Below, one piece after another: positions 57,366 to 64,000 of a stretch of DNA of 64,000 nucleotides. Both the position numbers and the translations under genes were made by a program. This DNA is from DAOUAG01 sp034432935. GTDB lineage: Bacteria; Chloroflexota; Dehalococcoidia; SM23-28-2; RBG-16-64-32. Each line of letters opens with the position of its first letter. The first letter of the stretch is position 1. The notes beneath the pieces were generated by a model. That model saw only the letters and a list, made by a program, of their open reading frames with translations. It was not told the origin of the DNA and searched no databases. Location of the stretch: positions 10,920 to 74,919 of the forward strand of contig DAOUBD010000045.1 in the NCBI GenBank assembly GCA_034432935.1, read 5' to 3'.

Positions 57366-58502
57366 ATGAGTCTGGTAACCTTCAAGGAGCTCCGACCCGC
57401 CTACGGGTTCGACGAAGTCGCCATCGTCCCAGGGACGGTGACCGTCAACCCCGAACTGACAGACGTGCGGCTAACCATCGGCCCGCACACCTTCGCGCAT
57501 CCTATCCTGGCGGCGGCGCTGGATGCCGTCGTCAACCCCGCGTTCGCCATCGAGTTCGGCCGGCGCGGCGGGCTGGCTGTGATGAACCTGGAGGGGTTGC
57601 AGTGCCGGTATGAAGACGCAGACGCGGCTATCTTGGAGGTGATCAACGCGCCGCAGGAGAGCTCAGCGGCTGTGATCCAGCGGCTGACGGAGGCGCCCAT
57701 TCGGGAGGAGCTGGTGGGGGAGCGGATACGCCAGATAAAGGCGGCGGGGGTTGTGTGCGCGGTTTCCTGCACCCCCGCCAACACCAAGCGGTTGGCCCCG
57801 ATAGCCGTGGACGCGGGGGCCGACATATTCGTCGTGCAGTCCACCGTCACCACGGCCCGTCATATATCGCGCAGCATCCGGGGGCTGATCTTCGAAGAGC
57901 TGGTGGAGAACATCCGGGTCCCTGTGCTGGTGGGCAACACGGTAGGGTATGCGGCGACGCGGGAGCTGATGGAGACAGGGATCCACGGGGTGTTGGTTGG
58001 TGTCGGGCCTGGCGCTATCTGCACGTCAAGGGAGGTCCTCGGGGTGGGCGTCCCCCAGGTGACGGCGACCATCGAGTGTGCGGCGGCCCGCGACCAGTAC
58101 TTCCGGGATACGGGGCGTTACGTGCCCATCATCACCGATGGGGGAATGCGCAACGGCGGCGATATCTGCAAGGCGCTGGCGGCGGGGGCCGACGGCGTCA
58201 TGCTGGGGACAGCCTTCGCCAGGACGCAGGAGGCGCCGGCCAAAGGCTATTCGTGGGGGATGAGCACGGGCCACGCGGAGCTGCCGCGGGGGGTGCGCAT
58301 CCACCCGGGAGTGGACACAACGCTGGACCGGCTCCTGTTCGGTCCGACTTCCCGCACCGACGGCACGGAGAACCTGGTGGGGGCGATCCGGACGTGCATG
58401 GGTGTCTGCGGGGCCCAGACGATCGCTGAGTTCCACGAGGCAGAGATGGTGGTGGCTCCCTCCATCAAGACGGAGGGGAAGGTCTACCAACTGGCCCGTT
58501 AG
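57366..58502 (+). CDS. IMP dehydrogenase-related protein, GuaB3 family
   Basis: A 378-residue TIM-barrel protein of the IMPDH/GMP reductase superfamily without CBS domains, as in actinobacterial GuaB3. The active-site loop GPGAICTSREVLGVG has Cys219, and TDGGMRNGGDICKALAAGAD is the phosphate-binding part. LVTFKELRPAYGFDEVAIVPG is the GuaB3 N-terminus, where the GuaB form has its CBS pair soon after. GuaB3 has been reported to act as a GMP reductase in some bacteria; the reaction here is inferred. ATG 57366 is chosen over an open frame extending 327 bp upstream that overlaps the divergent rsmI. Confidence 0.88.
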   Translation: MSLVTFKELRPAYGFDEVAIVPGTVTVNPELTDVRLTIGPHTFAHPILAAALDAVVNPAFAIEFGRRGGLAVMNLEGLQCRYEDADAAILEVINAPQESSAAVIQRLTEAPIREELVGERIRQIKAAGVVCAVSCTPANTKRLAPIAVDAGADIFVVQSTVTTARHISRSIRGLIFEELVENIRVPVLVGNTVGYAATRELMETGIHGVLVGVGPGAICTSREVLGVGVPQVTATIECAAARDQYFRDTGRYVPIITDGGMRNGGDICKALAAGADGVMLGTAFARTQEAPAKGYSWGMSTGHAELPRGVRIHPGVDTTLDRLLFGPTSRTDGTENLVGAIRTCMGVCGAQTIAEFHEAEMVVAPSIKTEGKVYQLAR

Positions 58503-58581
58503 GGGCCGTTCGTCCGGCCATCCCCTGCCGCTTCGTTGCCTTATCTGCCCTGAGGCCGGCGGCAGCGTGAGCCCGCGCGCC

Positions 58582-58629
58582 CAGCCCCCGCTCATGCCGA
58601 GGCTCTCGAAGCATGAGCGGGAGGGGCTG
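58582..58629. terminator. Long hairpin after guaB3
   Basis: CAGCCCCCGCTCATGC (58582-58597) pairs with GCATGAGCGGGAGGGGCTG (58611-58629) with one short bulge; the loop itself contains CGAG/CTCG. No long T tract follows, so it may be a weak terminator or mRNA-stabilising element. It lies 80 bp after guaB3. Confidence 0.5.
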
Positions 58630-58633
58630 TTAC

Positions 58634-58663
58634 TTGACAAAGTAGACTCATATTATCCAGAAT
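58634..58663 (+). promoter_or_regulatory. Promoter of the sulfurtransferase gene
   Basis: A perfect TTGACA (58634-58639), an 18-bp spacer and CAGAAT (58658-58663). The leader to the ATG at 58786 is about 115 bases and contains several GC-rich stem candidates but no open frame. Confidence 0.5.
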
Positions 58664-58676
58664 AAGCATGCCTTAT
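58662..58676. promoter_or_regulatory. Inverted repeat overlapping the sulfurtransferase transcription start
   Basis: ATAAG-CATGC-CTTAT: two 5-bp arms around a 5-bp centre, positioned from the -10 to about +7, a natural operator position. The regulator is unknown. Confidence 0.35.
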
Positions 58677-58772
58677 CCATCTGGCTCCTAGAAGGGAGGC
58701 CTTCGCGGCGGGCCGCGCCGCCGCTCGACTTATAGCCTTACGCCGCACTTGCGGCCAAGTCTCTTTTCTCTC

Positions 58773-58782
58773 AAGGAGGTGA
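58773..58782 (+). promoter_or_regulatory. Perfect Shine-Dalgarno sequence
   Basis: AAGGAGGTGA, the full anti-16S complement, ends 3 bases before the ATG of the sulfurtransferase gene. It is the strongest ribosome-binding site in the window, where most genes have weak or no sites, and predicts high expression. Confidence 0.8.
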
Positions 58783-58785
58783 CCT

Positions 58786-59637
58786 ATGGCTTCTTACGCC
58801 CGTCCTGATTCCCTTGTCGCGACCCAGTGGGTGGAAGAGAACCTCAGCAACCCCAAGGTACGCATCGTCGAGGTGGACGTGGACTCCGCCGCCTACGAGA
58901 CCGGCCACATACCGGGAGCCGTGGGCTGGAACTGGAAGACTGACCTCGAGACCGAAGTGGTGCGGGACATCGCCGACCCCAGCGGCGTGGAGCGGTTGCT
59001 TTCGGAGGCGGGAGTCACAGACGACACGACCATCGTCCTCTACGGCGACAACAACAACTGGTTCGCCGCCTATGCCCTTTGGCTCCTGGAGTACTACGGC
59101 ATCGATAACGTCAAGCTCATGAACGGCGGCCGCAAAAAGTGGGTGGACGAAGGGCGGCCTCTGACCACCGAGGCGCCCAGGTACCCCAAGACCTCCTTCA
59201 AGGTGCGGGCCGCCCCGCGCGCCGAGATCCGCGCCCTGCGCGACCAGGTCCTGGCCGTGGCGACGCGCCGCACTGACGATGTGGCGCTGGTGGACGTGCG
59301 CTCCCCCCGGGAGTACTCGGGGGAGCTCTTGGCTCCCGAGAACCTCCCTCAGGAGGGCTCCCAGCGGGGCGGCCACATCCCGGGGGCCCGCAACATCGTG
59401 TGGTCACAGGCGGTGAACGAGGACGGCACCTTCAAGTCCGCCGACGAGCTGATGCAGCTCTACCAGAGCCAGGGCGTGACGCCCGATAAGGAGGTCATCG
59501 CCTACTGCCGCATCGGCGAACGCTCGGCCCACACGTGGTTCGTGCTCACCCATCTTCTCGGCTACCCCAAGGTCCGCAACTACGACGGCTCCTGGACGGA
59601 GTACGGTTCGCTGGTGGGGGCGCCCATCGAGAGGTAG
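58786..59637 (+). CDS. Thiosulfate/3-mercaptopyruvate sulfurtransferase (two rhodanese domains)
   Basis: A 283-residue tandem-rhodanese protein. The inactive N-terminal domain (~1-135: GHIPGAVGWNWKTDLE, YGDNNNWFAAYALWLLEYYG) is followed by the catalytic one (~150-283), with VDVRSPREYSGE, GHIPGARNIVWSQAV and the active-site loop AYCRIGERSAHTW (Cys241). C-R-I-G-E-R-S is closer to the thiosulfate (CRxGxR) than to the mercaptopyruvate (CGSGVT) class. It moves sulfur from thiosulfate to acceptors such as cyanide or thiols. It has a perfect Shine-Dalgarno sequence and C-ending codons, so it is likely abundant. The next gene follows directly after the stop. Confidence 0.92.
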   Translation: MASYARPDSLVATQWVEENLSNPKVRIVEVDVDSAAYETGHIPGAVGWNWKTDLETEVVRDIADPSGVERLLSEAGVTDDTTIVLYGDNNNWFAAYALWLLEYYGIDNVKLMNGGRKKWVDEGRPLTTEAPRYPKTSFKVRAAPRAEIRALRDQVLAVATRRTDDVALVDVRSPREYSGELLAPENLPQEGSQRGGHIPGARNIVWSQAVNEDGTFKSADELMQLYQSQGVTPDKEVIAYCRIGERSAHTWFVLTHLLGYPKVRNYDGSWTEYGSLVGAPIER

Positions 59638-60555
59638 ATGAGGGGCGGCCCGCTGGTCTATCATCGAAGGCAGGCGATGATAGCGGAGGCAGGGCCGCTG
59701 GCCGAAGGACAAGAGTACACATACCGGCAACACACCGTCGCCGTCGGGGGCAGGCGGGCCTTCTTCCGGGAGGCGGCGCCGCTGGGCAAGCCGCAGGGAG
59801 CCGTCGTTTTGCTCCACGGCTGGATCGGCACCTCCTCCTGGATGTTCCGCCACATCCTGCCGGAGCTGGGGCGGCGGTACCGCACCATCGCGCCCGACCT
59901 GCCGGGCTTCGGCCGGTCGCAGACGCTGCCGGAGGTGCCGTCCATCGGCCGCTACCGGGAGTTCGTGCGGGCCCTGGCGGACGAGTTGGAGATCGGGCGC
60001 TTCCACCTGGTGGGCGTATCCGTCGGCGGCACCGTGGCGCTGGACCTGGCGAACCGCTATCCGGAGCGGGTCCAGCGTCTGGTGGTCCAAGGGCCCGTCT
60101 ACCGGGCGGCCGACCTGCCGGCGCGCCTGCGGCTCTTGTACGAGCTGGTGGGGCGAGTGCCCCTCCTGCCGGAGCTGATGCCCAAGGCCCCCATCAAGTG
60201 GTGGTTCTTCGTCCGCCGCCTGGATATGGGCCGCGACACCCGACAGCTCTCGCCCGCGGACAGGCGCCAGCTCGGCAGGGACATCCTGCGGGTGCCCAAC
60301 GAGACGCTAGTAGAGGTGGGGCGCGAGCTCCTGACGCTGGATATGACGCCGGTGGCCAGGCGCATCTGCGTGCCCTGCCTGGTGATCGATGGCGCCGAGG
60401 CCCGGATGGTGCCGGCCTCGGCTTCCCGCCGTCTGGGGGAGATCATCCCCGGCGCCAGGACCCGCATCATTCCCGACGCCGGGCACAACGTGGCGCTGGA
60501 GAAGCCGCGGGAGTTCCTGGAGGCCCTCCTGCCGTTCCTGGAGGAGGGCCGGTAG
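59638..60555 (+). CDS. Alpha/beta hydrolase
   Basis: A 305-residue alpha/beta-fold hydrolase. Oxyanion loop VLLHGWIGTSSWMF, DLPGFGRS, the nucleophile elbow GVSVGG (Ser), and the catalytic His in DAGHNVALEKPREF. A cap domain lies at ~155-225. Start ATG 59638 follows directly after the sulfurtransferase stop; a second ATG (MIAEAG) 39 bp downstream is an alternative and close to the conserved start. Substrate unknown. It precedes a family III CoA-transferase. Confidence 0.85.
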   Translation: MRGGPLVYHRRQAMIAEAGPLAEGQEYTYRQHTVAVGGRRAFFREAAPLGKPQGAVVLLHGWIGTSSWMFRHILPELGRRYRTIAPDLPGFGRSQTLPEVPSIGRYREFVRALADELEIGRFHLVGVSVGGTVALDLANRYPERVQRLVVQGPVYRAADLPARLRLLYELVGRVPLLPELMPKAPIKWWFFVRRLDMGRDTRQLSPADRRQLGRDILRVPNETLVEVGRELLTLDMTPVARRICVPCLVIDGAEARMVPASASRRLGEIIPGARTRIIPDAGHNVALEKPREFLEALLPFLEEGR

Positions 60556-60586
60556 TACCGGCGCGGTGGCGGCGCCGCCAGCAGTC

Positions 60587-60595
60587 TGGTATATT
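60587..60595 (+). promoter_or_regulatory. Candidate extended -10 promoter of the first CoA-transferase
   Basis: TG-G-TATATT, about 60 bases before the start, within the 99-bp gap. No -35 of note. Confidence 0.35.
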
Positions 60596-60654
60596 GCCGA
60601 CGAAAGCCAGCGCTAAGCCGCTCGGGAGCGCGAGGGCTTGGCTGCCGGAGAGAC

Positions 60655-61971
60655 TTGGATACGGGGGGCACACCGTTGACTAGCCACAGCGCCGATAGCA
60701 CGTCCGCCCTGGGCGACATCCGTATTCTGGACCTGGCTGGGGAGATCGGCCAATATTGCACCAAGCTTCTGGCGGACCTAGGGGCAGACGTCATCAAGGT
60801 GGAGCCGCCAGAGGGCGATCCGGTGCGGCGCCTGCCGCCCTTCTACCACGGCGACGGCGAACACAGCCTCTACTGGTTTAACCTCAACACCAGCAAGCGC
60901 AGCGTAACCCTGGACTTCACTAAGGCGGAAGGAAGGGCCCTCTTCGAGAAGCTGGTGGCCAGCGCTGACGTGGTCGTCGAGACCTTCGAGCCGGGGTACC
61001 TGGACAGCCTGGGGCTTGGCTACGAAGGGCTTTGCCGGATCCGGCCGGACATCATCCTCACCTCCATCACCGGCTTCGGCCAGTGGGGCCCGTATGCCCA
61101 TTACAAGGCCCAGGATATCGTCGGCGTGGCCATGGGCGGCATCATGTGGCTCGCGGGCGACCCGCAGGACCCGCCGAATCTCCCGCCCTGGAAACAAGGG
61201 TTCATCTCAGCCTCGATCCATGGCGCGGCGGGCACCCTCACGGCCCTTTACCACCGCGATGTGACGGGGGAGGGCCAGCACGTGGACGTCTCCATGCAGG
61301 AGGCGCTGTCCATCGCCCAGGAGACGGCGATGCAGAGCTGGGACATGATCCAGGCTTTGCGCGTCCGCAACGGCCACCGCGGGATCATCCCGATCGACGT
61401 CCCAGGCATCGGCGCCTACGAGTGCAAGGACGGCTGGATCTACGGCTATCTCGGCGCCCCTGGCGGGGCCCCCTGGTCCGAGATGCTCCAGTGGATGATC
61501 GACGAGGGGATGGCGGAGGACCTGGCCTCGGACGACTACAGGGAGTTCATAGGCACCCTGAACCTTCGCTTCTTGACGGAGATGATGCAGGACCCGGCCT
61601 CGGTAGGACCGAAGCTAGCGCGGCTGCGGCACATCGATGAGGTCCTGCGCCGGTTCTTCAAGTCCAAGACCAAGATGGAGGCCTACGAAGGGGGCCAGAA
61701 CCGGCGCCTTCTCATCGGCATCGTCTCTACTCCTGAAGACATCGCCAAGAACCCGCAGCTCCAGCACCGAAGGTGGCTGACGCCGGTCGGGCATCCGGAG
61801 CTGGGCGACGAGATCCTGTACCCGGGCCCGCCCTACCGGCTGGCAGAGACGCCCTGGGCCATCCGGCGCCGCCCGCCCATCCTGGGCGAGCATAACGAAG
61901 AGATCTTTTGCGGCGAGTTAGGGTTGACCCGCCAGGAGTTGGAGGCCCTGCGGTTGGCGGGGGTTGTCTAG
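60655..61971 (+). CDS. CaiB/BaiF family (class III) CoA-transferase 1
   Basis: A 438-residue class III CoA-transferase that moves CoA between carboxylic acids. LGDIRILDLAGEIGQYCTKLLADLGADVIKVEPP is the family N-terminus (residues ~20-52), followed by LNTSKRSVTLD and FGQWGPYAHYKAQDIV, with the catalytic Asp in AQDIV. The C-terminal part GVPAGVV-type motif is divergent here. Two starts are possible: TTG 60655 (GGAGAG upstream) or TTG 60676 (GGGGGG upstream), giving 438 or 431 residues. Substrate cannot be told. It alternates with alpha/beta hydrolases and a second CoA-transferase, suggesting a catabolic unit for a CoA-activated acid or ester. Confidence 0.85.
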   Translation: MDTGGTPLTSHSADSTSALGDIRILDLAGEIGQYCTKLLADLGADVIKVEPPEGDPVRRLPPFYHGDGEHSLYWFNLNTSKRSVTLDFTKAEGRALFEKLVASADVVVETFEPGYLDSLGLGYEGLCRIRPDIILTSITGFGQWGPYAHYKAQDIVGVAMGGIMWLAGDPQDPPNLPPWKQGFISASIHGAAGTLTALYHRDVTGEGQHVDVSMQEALSIAQETAMQSWDMIQALRVRNGHRGIIPIDVPGIGAYECKDGWIYGYLGAPGGAPWSEMLQWMIDEGMAEDLASDDYREFIGTLNLRFLTEMMQDPASVGPKLARLRHIDEVLRRFFKSKTKMEAYEGGQNRRLLIGIVSTPEDIAKNPQLQHRRWLTPVGHPELGDEILYPGPPYRLAETPWAIRRRPPILGEHNEEIFCGELGLTRQELEALRLAGVV

Positions 61972-61980
61972 GGCCGAGAC

Positions 61981-62778
61981 GTGGGTATGCCGGACACAAG
62001 CTTCGCCCTCAAGACGGCTAACCGTGATGGCGTCAACCTGCGCTATGCGGAGCTGGGGTCCGGGGAACCAACCCTCGTATTCGTACACGGCTGGTGCTGT
62101 AGCCACCTCTTCTGGGGCCATCAGTTGCCGGAGTTTGCGACGCGTTACCGGGTGATCGCCGTGGACCTGCGAGGGCACGGCGAATCTGACAAACCGGACC
62201 AGGACTACACCATCGCCGGCTTCGTTGACGACCTCCTGTGGCTGATGCGCGAGCTGCGGCTCCAGCAGCCCGTCATCGTGGGCCACAGCATGGGCGGCGT
62301 CATCGCCCTCAATCTGGCCCGGCGGGACCCTCAGGCGGCCCGGGCCATCGTCCTCGTTGACTCGCCCATCGTGCCGGTGCCGGCGGCGCTGCGGCCAGCC
62401 CTGGCTGGCGTCCTGGCCGGTTTGCGTTCGCCCGCATACGCGGACGTGGCGAAGTCATTCGTCTCGCAGTTCATGTTCCGGCCAGATTCGGACCCCGGGC
62501 TGAAGGAGTGGATCCTCAACAGGATGGCATCAGCCCCCCAGCGCGTCATGGCCACCGCCCTGGAAAGCACTGTGGCCGAAGAAAACATGCCATCCGGGCG
62601 GCCGCTGGTTCCCGGCCTTTACCTGCGCGCCACCACCCAACTGGCGTCGGCTGGTGAGATCCGCCAGCGTTGTCCGGGTTTGACTGTGGAAGAGTTCGAT
62701 GCTGCCCACTTCCTGCATATGGAGAAGCCAAGGGAGTTCAACGCCCTCCTCAAGAGGTGGCTGGAGGCAACGCTATGA
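61981..62778 (+). CDS. Alpha/beta hydrolase, esterase- or lactonase-like
   Basis: A 265-residue alpha/beta hydrolase with VFVHGWCCSHLFWGHQ, AVDLRGHGESDKP, nucleophile elbow VGHSMGG and a C-terminal AAHFLHMEKPREF with the catalytic His. The pattern HGWCCS and DLRGHGESDKP is close to non-haem haloperoxidases, 3-oxoadipate enol-lactonases and similar esterases. GTG 61981 or ATG 61987 may be the start. It overlaps the following CoA-transferase gene by 4 bp (ATGA), so the two are translationally coupled. Confidence 0.85.
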   Translation: MGMPDTSFALKTANRDGVNLRYAELGSGEPTLVFVHGWCCSHLFWGHQLPEFATRYRVIAVDLRGHGESDKPDQDYTIAGFVDDLLWLMRELRLQQPVIVGHSMGGVIALNLARRDPQAARAIVLVDSPIVPVPAALRPALAGVLAGLRSPAYADVAKSFVSQFMFRPDSDPGLKEWILNRMASAPQRVMATALESTVAEENMPSGRPLVPGLYLRATTQLASAGEIRQRCPGLTVEEFDAAHFLHMEKPREFNALLKRWLEATL

Positions 62779-64000
62779 CCAACAGGTTTGCGCTGGAAGG
62801 ACTGAAGGTGGCCGACTTCTCCTGGTTCGGCGCGGGGCCCATCTGCGCCGAGCTCTTCGCCACGTTCGGCGCCACCGTAGTGCGGGTGGAGTCCGAGACC
62901 CGCATAGACTCCCTGCGCATGGTGGCGCCTTTTGCCAAGGGGAAGACGGGTTACAACGTCAGCGGCTATTTCAACAACTACAACGCAGGGAAGCTGGACC
63001 TGCTCCTGAACCTGAACACGGAGAAGGGCACCGAGCTGGCCTATCGCCTCGTGGCCTGGGCCGATGTGTTCCTGACCAACTTCACGCCCCGGGTAGTGGA
63101 GCGCTGGGGGCTGACCTATGACCGGCTCGTGCAGGTAAACCCTCAAATCATCGCCGCCTACCAGCCGATGCAGGGATACGACGGCCCGCACCGGGACTAC
63201 CTGGGCTTCGGCGCTGTGCTCACGCCCATCACTGGCTACAATCACCTGTCCGGCTTCCCCAACCGGCCGCCCTTTGGCCTCGGCACCAACTATCCCGACT
63301 ACGTAATCAACCCCGGTCACACCTTTATCGCCATCATGGCTGCACTGCGCTACCGGCGCCGCACCGGCAAGGGGCAGCGCATCGAGTGCGCCCAGATCGA
63401 ATCCTCCATCGCCCCGCTGGGGCCCGCCATCCTGGACTACACGGTCAACGGCGTCGTCGAGGAGCGCTCCGGCAACGGTCTCCCGTACGCTGCTCCCCAC
63501 AACGCCTACCGTTGCCGGCCCCTCACCCCGAACGGACGCCCCATCGACGAGCGCTGGATCGTCATCGCCTGCTTCTCGGACGCCGAATGGCAGTCGTTGG
63601 TGGAGGCCATGGGCTCGCCGGGGTGGGCCACGGATCCCAAGTTCGCCACCGTCGCCGGGCGCAAGGCACACGAGGCAGAGCTGGACCAAGGCATAAACGC
63701 GTGGACGGCGGATAAGGACGCCTACGAGCTCATGCATATGCTCCAATCCCGCGGCGTACCGGCCGGCGTGGTGCAGAGCGCGCGCGAGATGCTGGACTAC
63801 GACGAGCATCTGAAGGCCCGGGGCTACTACGTCTATCTCGATCACCCGGAGACAGGCCGGGCGGCCTACGATGGCCCGCCCTTCCGCCTCTCCAAGACGC
63901 CTGGCCAACTCCGCTCGCCAGCTCCGCTTCTGGGCCAGCACACGGAGCAGGTGTGCAAGGAGATCCTCGGCCTTTCGGACGAGGAGATCGCCGAGCTGCT
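62775..64000 (+). CDS. CaiB/BaiF family CoA-transferase 2 (C-terminus cut by window edge)
   Basis: At least 408 residues to the edge, with no stop. Starts at ATG 62775 (MTNRFALEGLKVADFSWFGA). Family features: VRVESETRIDSLR, LNLNTEKG, WADVFLTNFTPRVVERWGLT and the likely catalytic Asp in YPDYVINP, then TGKGQRIECAQIESS and SRGVPAGVVQSAREML. It is a different subgroup from CoA-transferase 1 (about a third of the N-terminal residues appear shared). It is coupled to the preceding hydrolase by an ATGA overlap. Almost complete: the usual length is ~400-420 residues. Confidence 0.85.
   Translation, partial: MTNRFALEGLKVADFSWFGAGPICAELFATFGATVVRVESETRIDSLRMVAPFAKGKTGYNVSGYFNNYNAGKLDLLLNLNTEKGTELAYRLVAWADVFLTNFTPRVVERWGLTYDRLVQVNPQIIAAYQPMQGYDGPHRDYLGFGAVLTPITGYNHLSGFPNRPPFGLGTNYPDYVINPGHTFIAIMAALRYRRRTGKGQRIECAQIESSIAPLGPAILDYTVNGVVEERSGNGLPYAAPHNAYRCRPLTPNGRPIDERWIVIACFSDAEWQSLVEAMGSPGWATDPKFATVAGRKAHEAELDQGINAWTADKDAYELMHMLQSRGVPAGVVQSAREMLDYDEHLKARGYYVYLDHPETGRAAYDGPPFRLSKTPGQLRSPAPLLGQHTEQVCKEILGLSDEEIAEL

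Overview
The window is a gene-dense, high-GC bacterial chromosome segment. It holds about 48 protein genes, one SRP RNA and no rRNA, tRNA, CRISPR array or insertion sequence that I could see. Several features point to a free-living, iron-responsive organism of the Chloroflexota, possibly Dehalococcoidia-like: the minimal complex I operon, a GuaB3-type protein, an Agl23-like GT-C protein with NHL repeats, several CaiB/BaiF CoA-transferases, and many promoters with an extended -10 box lying right at the start codon. This placement is an inference from gene content; there is no phylogenetic marker here that I could align.

Layout. 1-2.3 kb (minus): galU, an unknown gene and fabI (cut by the window edge). 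2.58-2.84 kb: a large SRP RNA with an Alu-like domain. 2.96-11.35 kb (plus): a G5/3D cell-wall protein, rsmA, ispE, a PHP phosphoesterase, a DinG helicase-exonuclease, a GNAT acetyltransferase and an M20 peptidase. 11.46-12.96 kb (minus): a small PHD-like zinc finger and a CCA-adding enzyme. 13.0-18.65 kb (plus): a promoter-terminator unit that may encode a small RNA, then rnc, smc and ftsY. 18.7-23.5 kb: two GT-C-like membrane proteins, the second carrying an NHL propeller. 23.6-26.0 kb: nuoE/nuoF-like genes away from the rest of complex I. 26.2-30.6 kb: mutS and mutL. 30.6-34.4 kb (minus): an ADP-forming acyl-CoA synthetase alpha-type protein and a three-gene operon with two divergent MetE-core proteins. 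34.6-35.8 kb: a free-standing Hint (intein-like) protein with an inserted Vsr-like nuclease and two GC-rich tandem-repeat insertions. 35.9-38.2 kb: a DtxR-type repressor divergent from an FTR1 iron permease fused to a cupredoxin. 38.2-38.8 kb: non-coding DNA with two related ~150-bp elements, each starting with a bidirectional terminator. 38.8-48.1 kb: the nuoACDHJK-x-LMN operon, which lacks nuoB and nuoI. 48.1-52.8 kb: ybeY, dnaX, ybaB, recR, recO and two FmdB zinc ribbons. 52.8-57.2 kb (minus): a polyprenyl synthase, tatD, metG and rsmI. 57.4-64 kb (plus): guaB3, a sulfurtransferase, then an alternating series of two alpha/beta hydrolases and two family III CoA-transferases, the last cut by the window edge.

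How the genes work together. SRP RNA and FtsY are the two halves of co-translational membrane targeting. rnc-smc-ftsY and dnaX-ybaB-recR-recO are classic housekeeping groupings. MutS and MutL (with the endonuclease motif) form a methyl-independent mismatch repair pair. The DtxR protein probably controls the FTR1-cupredoxin gene through TTAG/CTAA-type sites in the shared intergenic region.

The parts most worth following up are the Hint-nuclease gene with its repeat insertions, the duplicated non-coding elements at 38.2-38.6 kb, the MetE-like pair with degraded zinc sites, the FTR1-cupredoxin fusion, and the complex I operon without its N2 and N6 cluster subunits.
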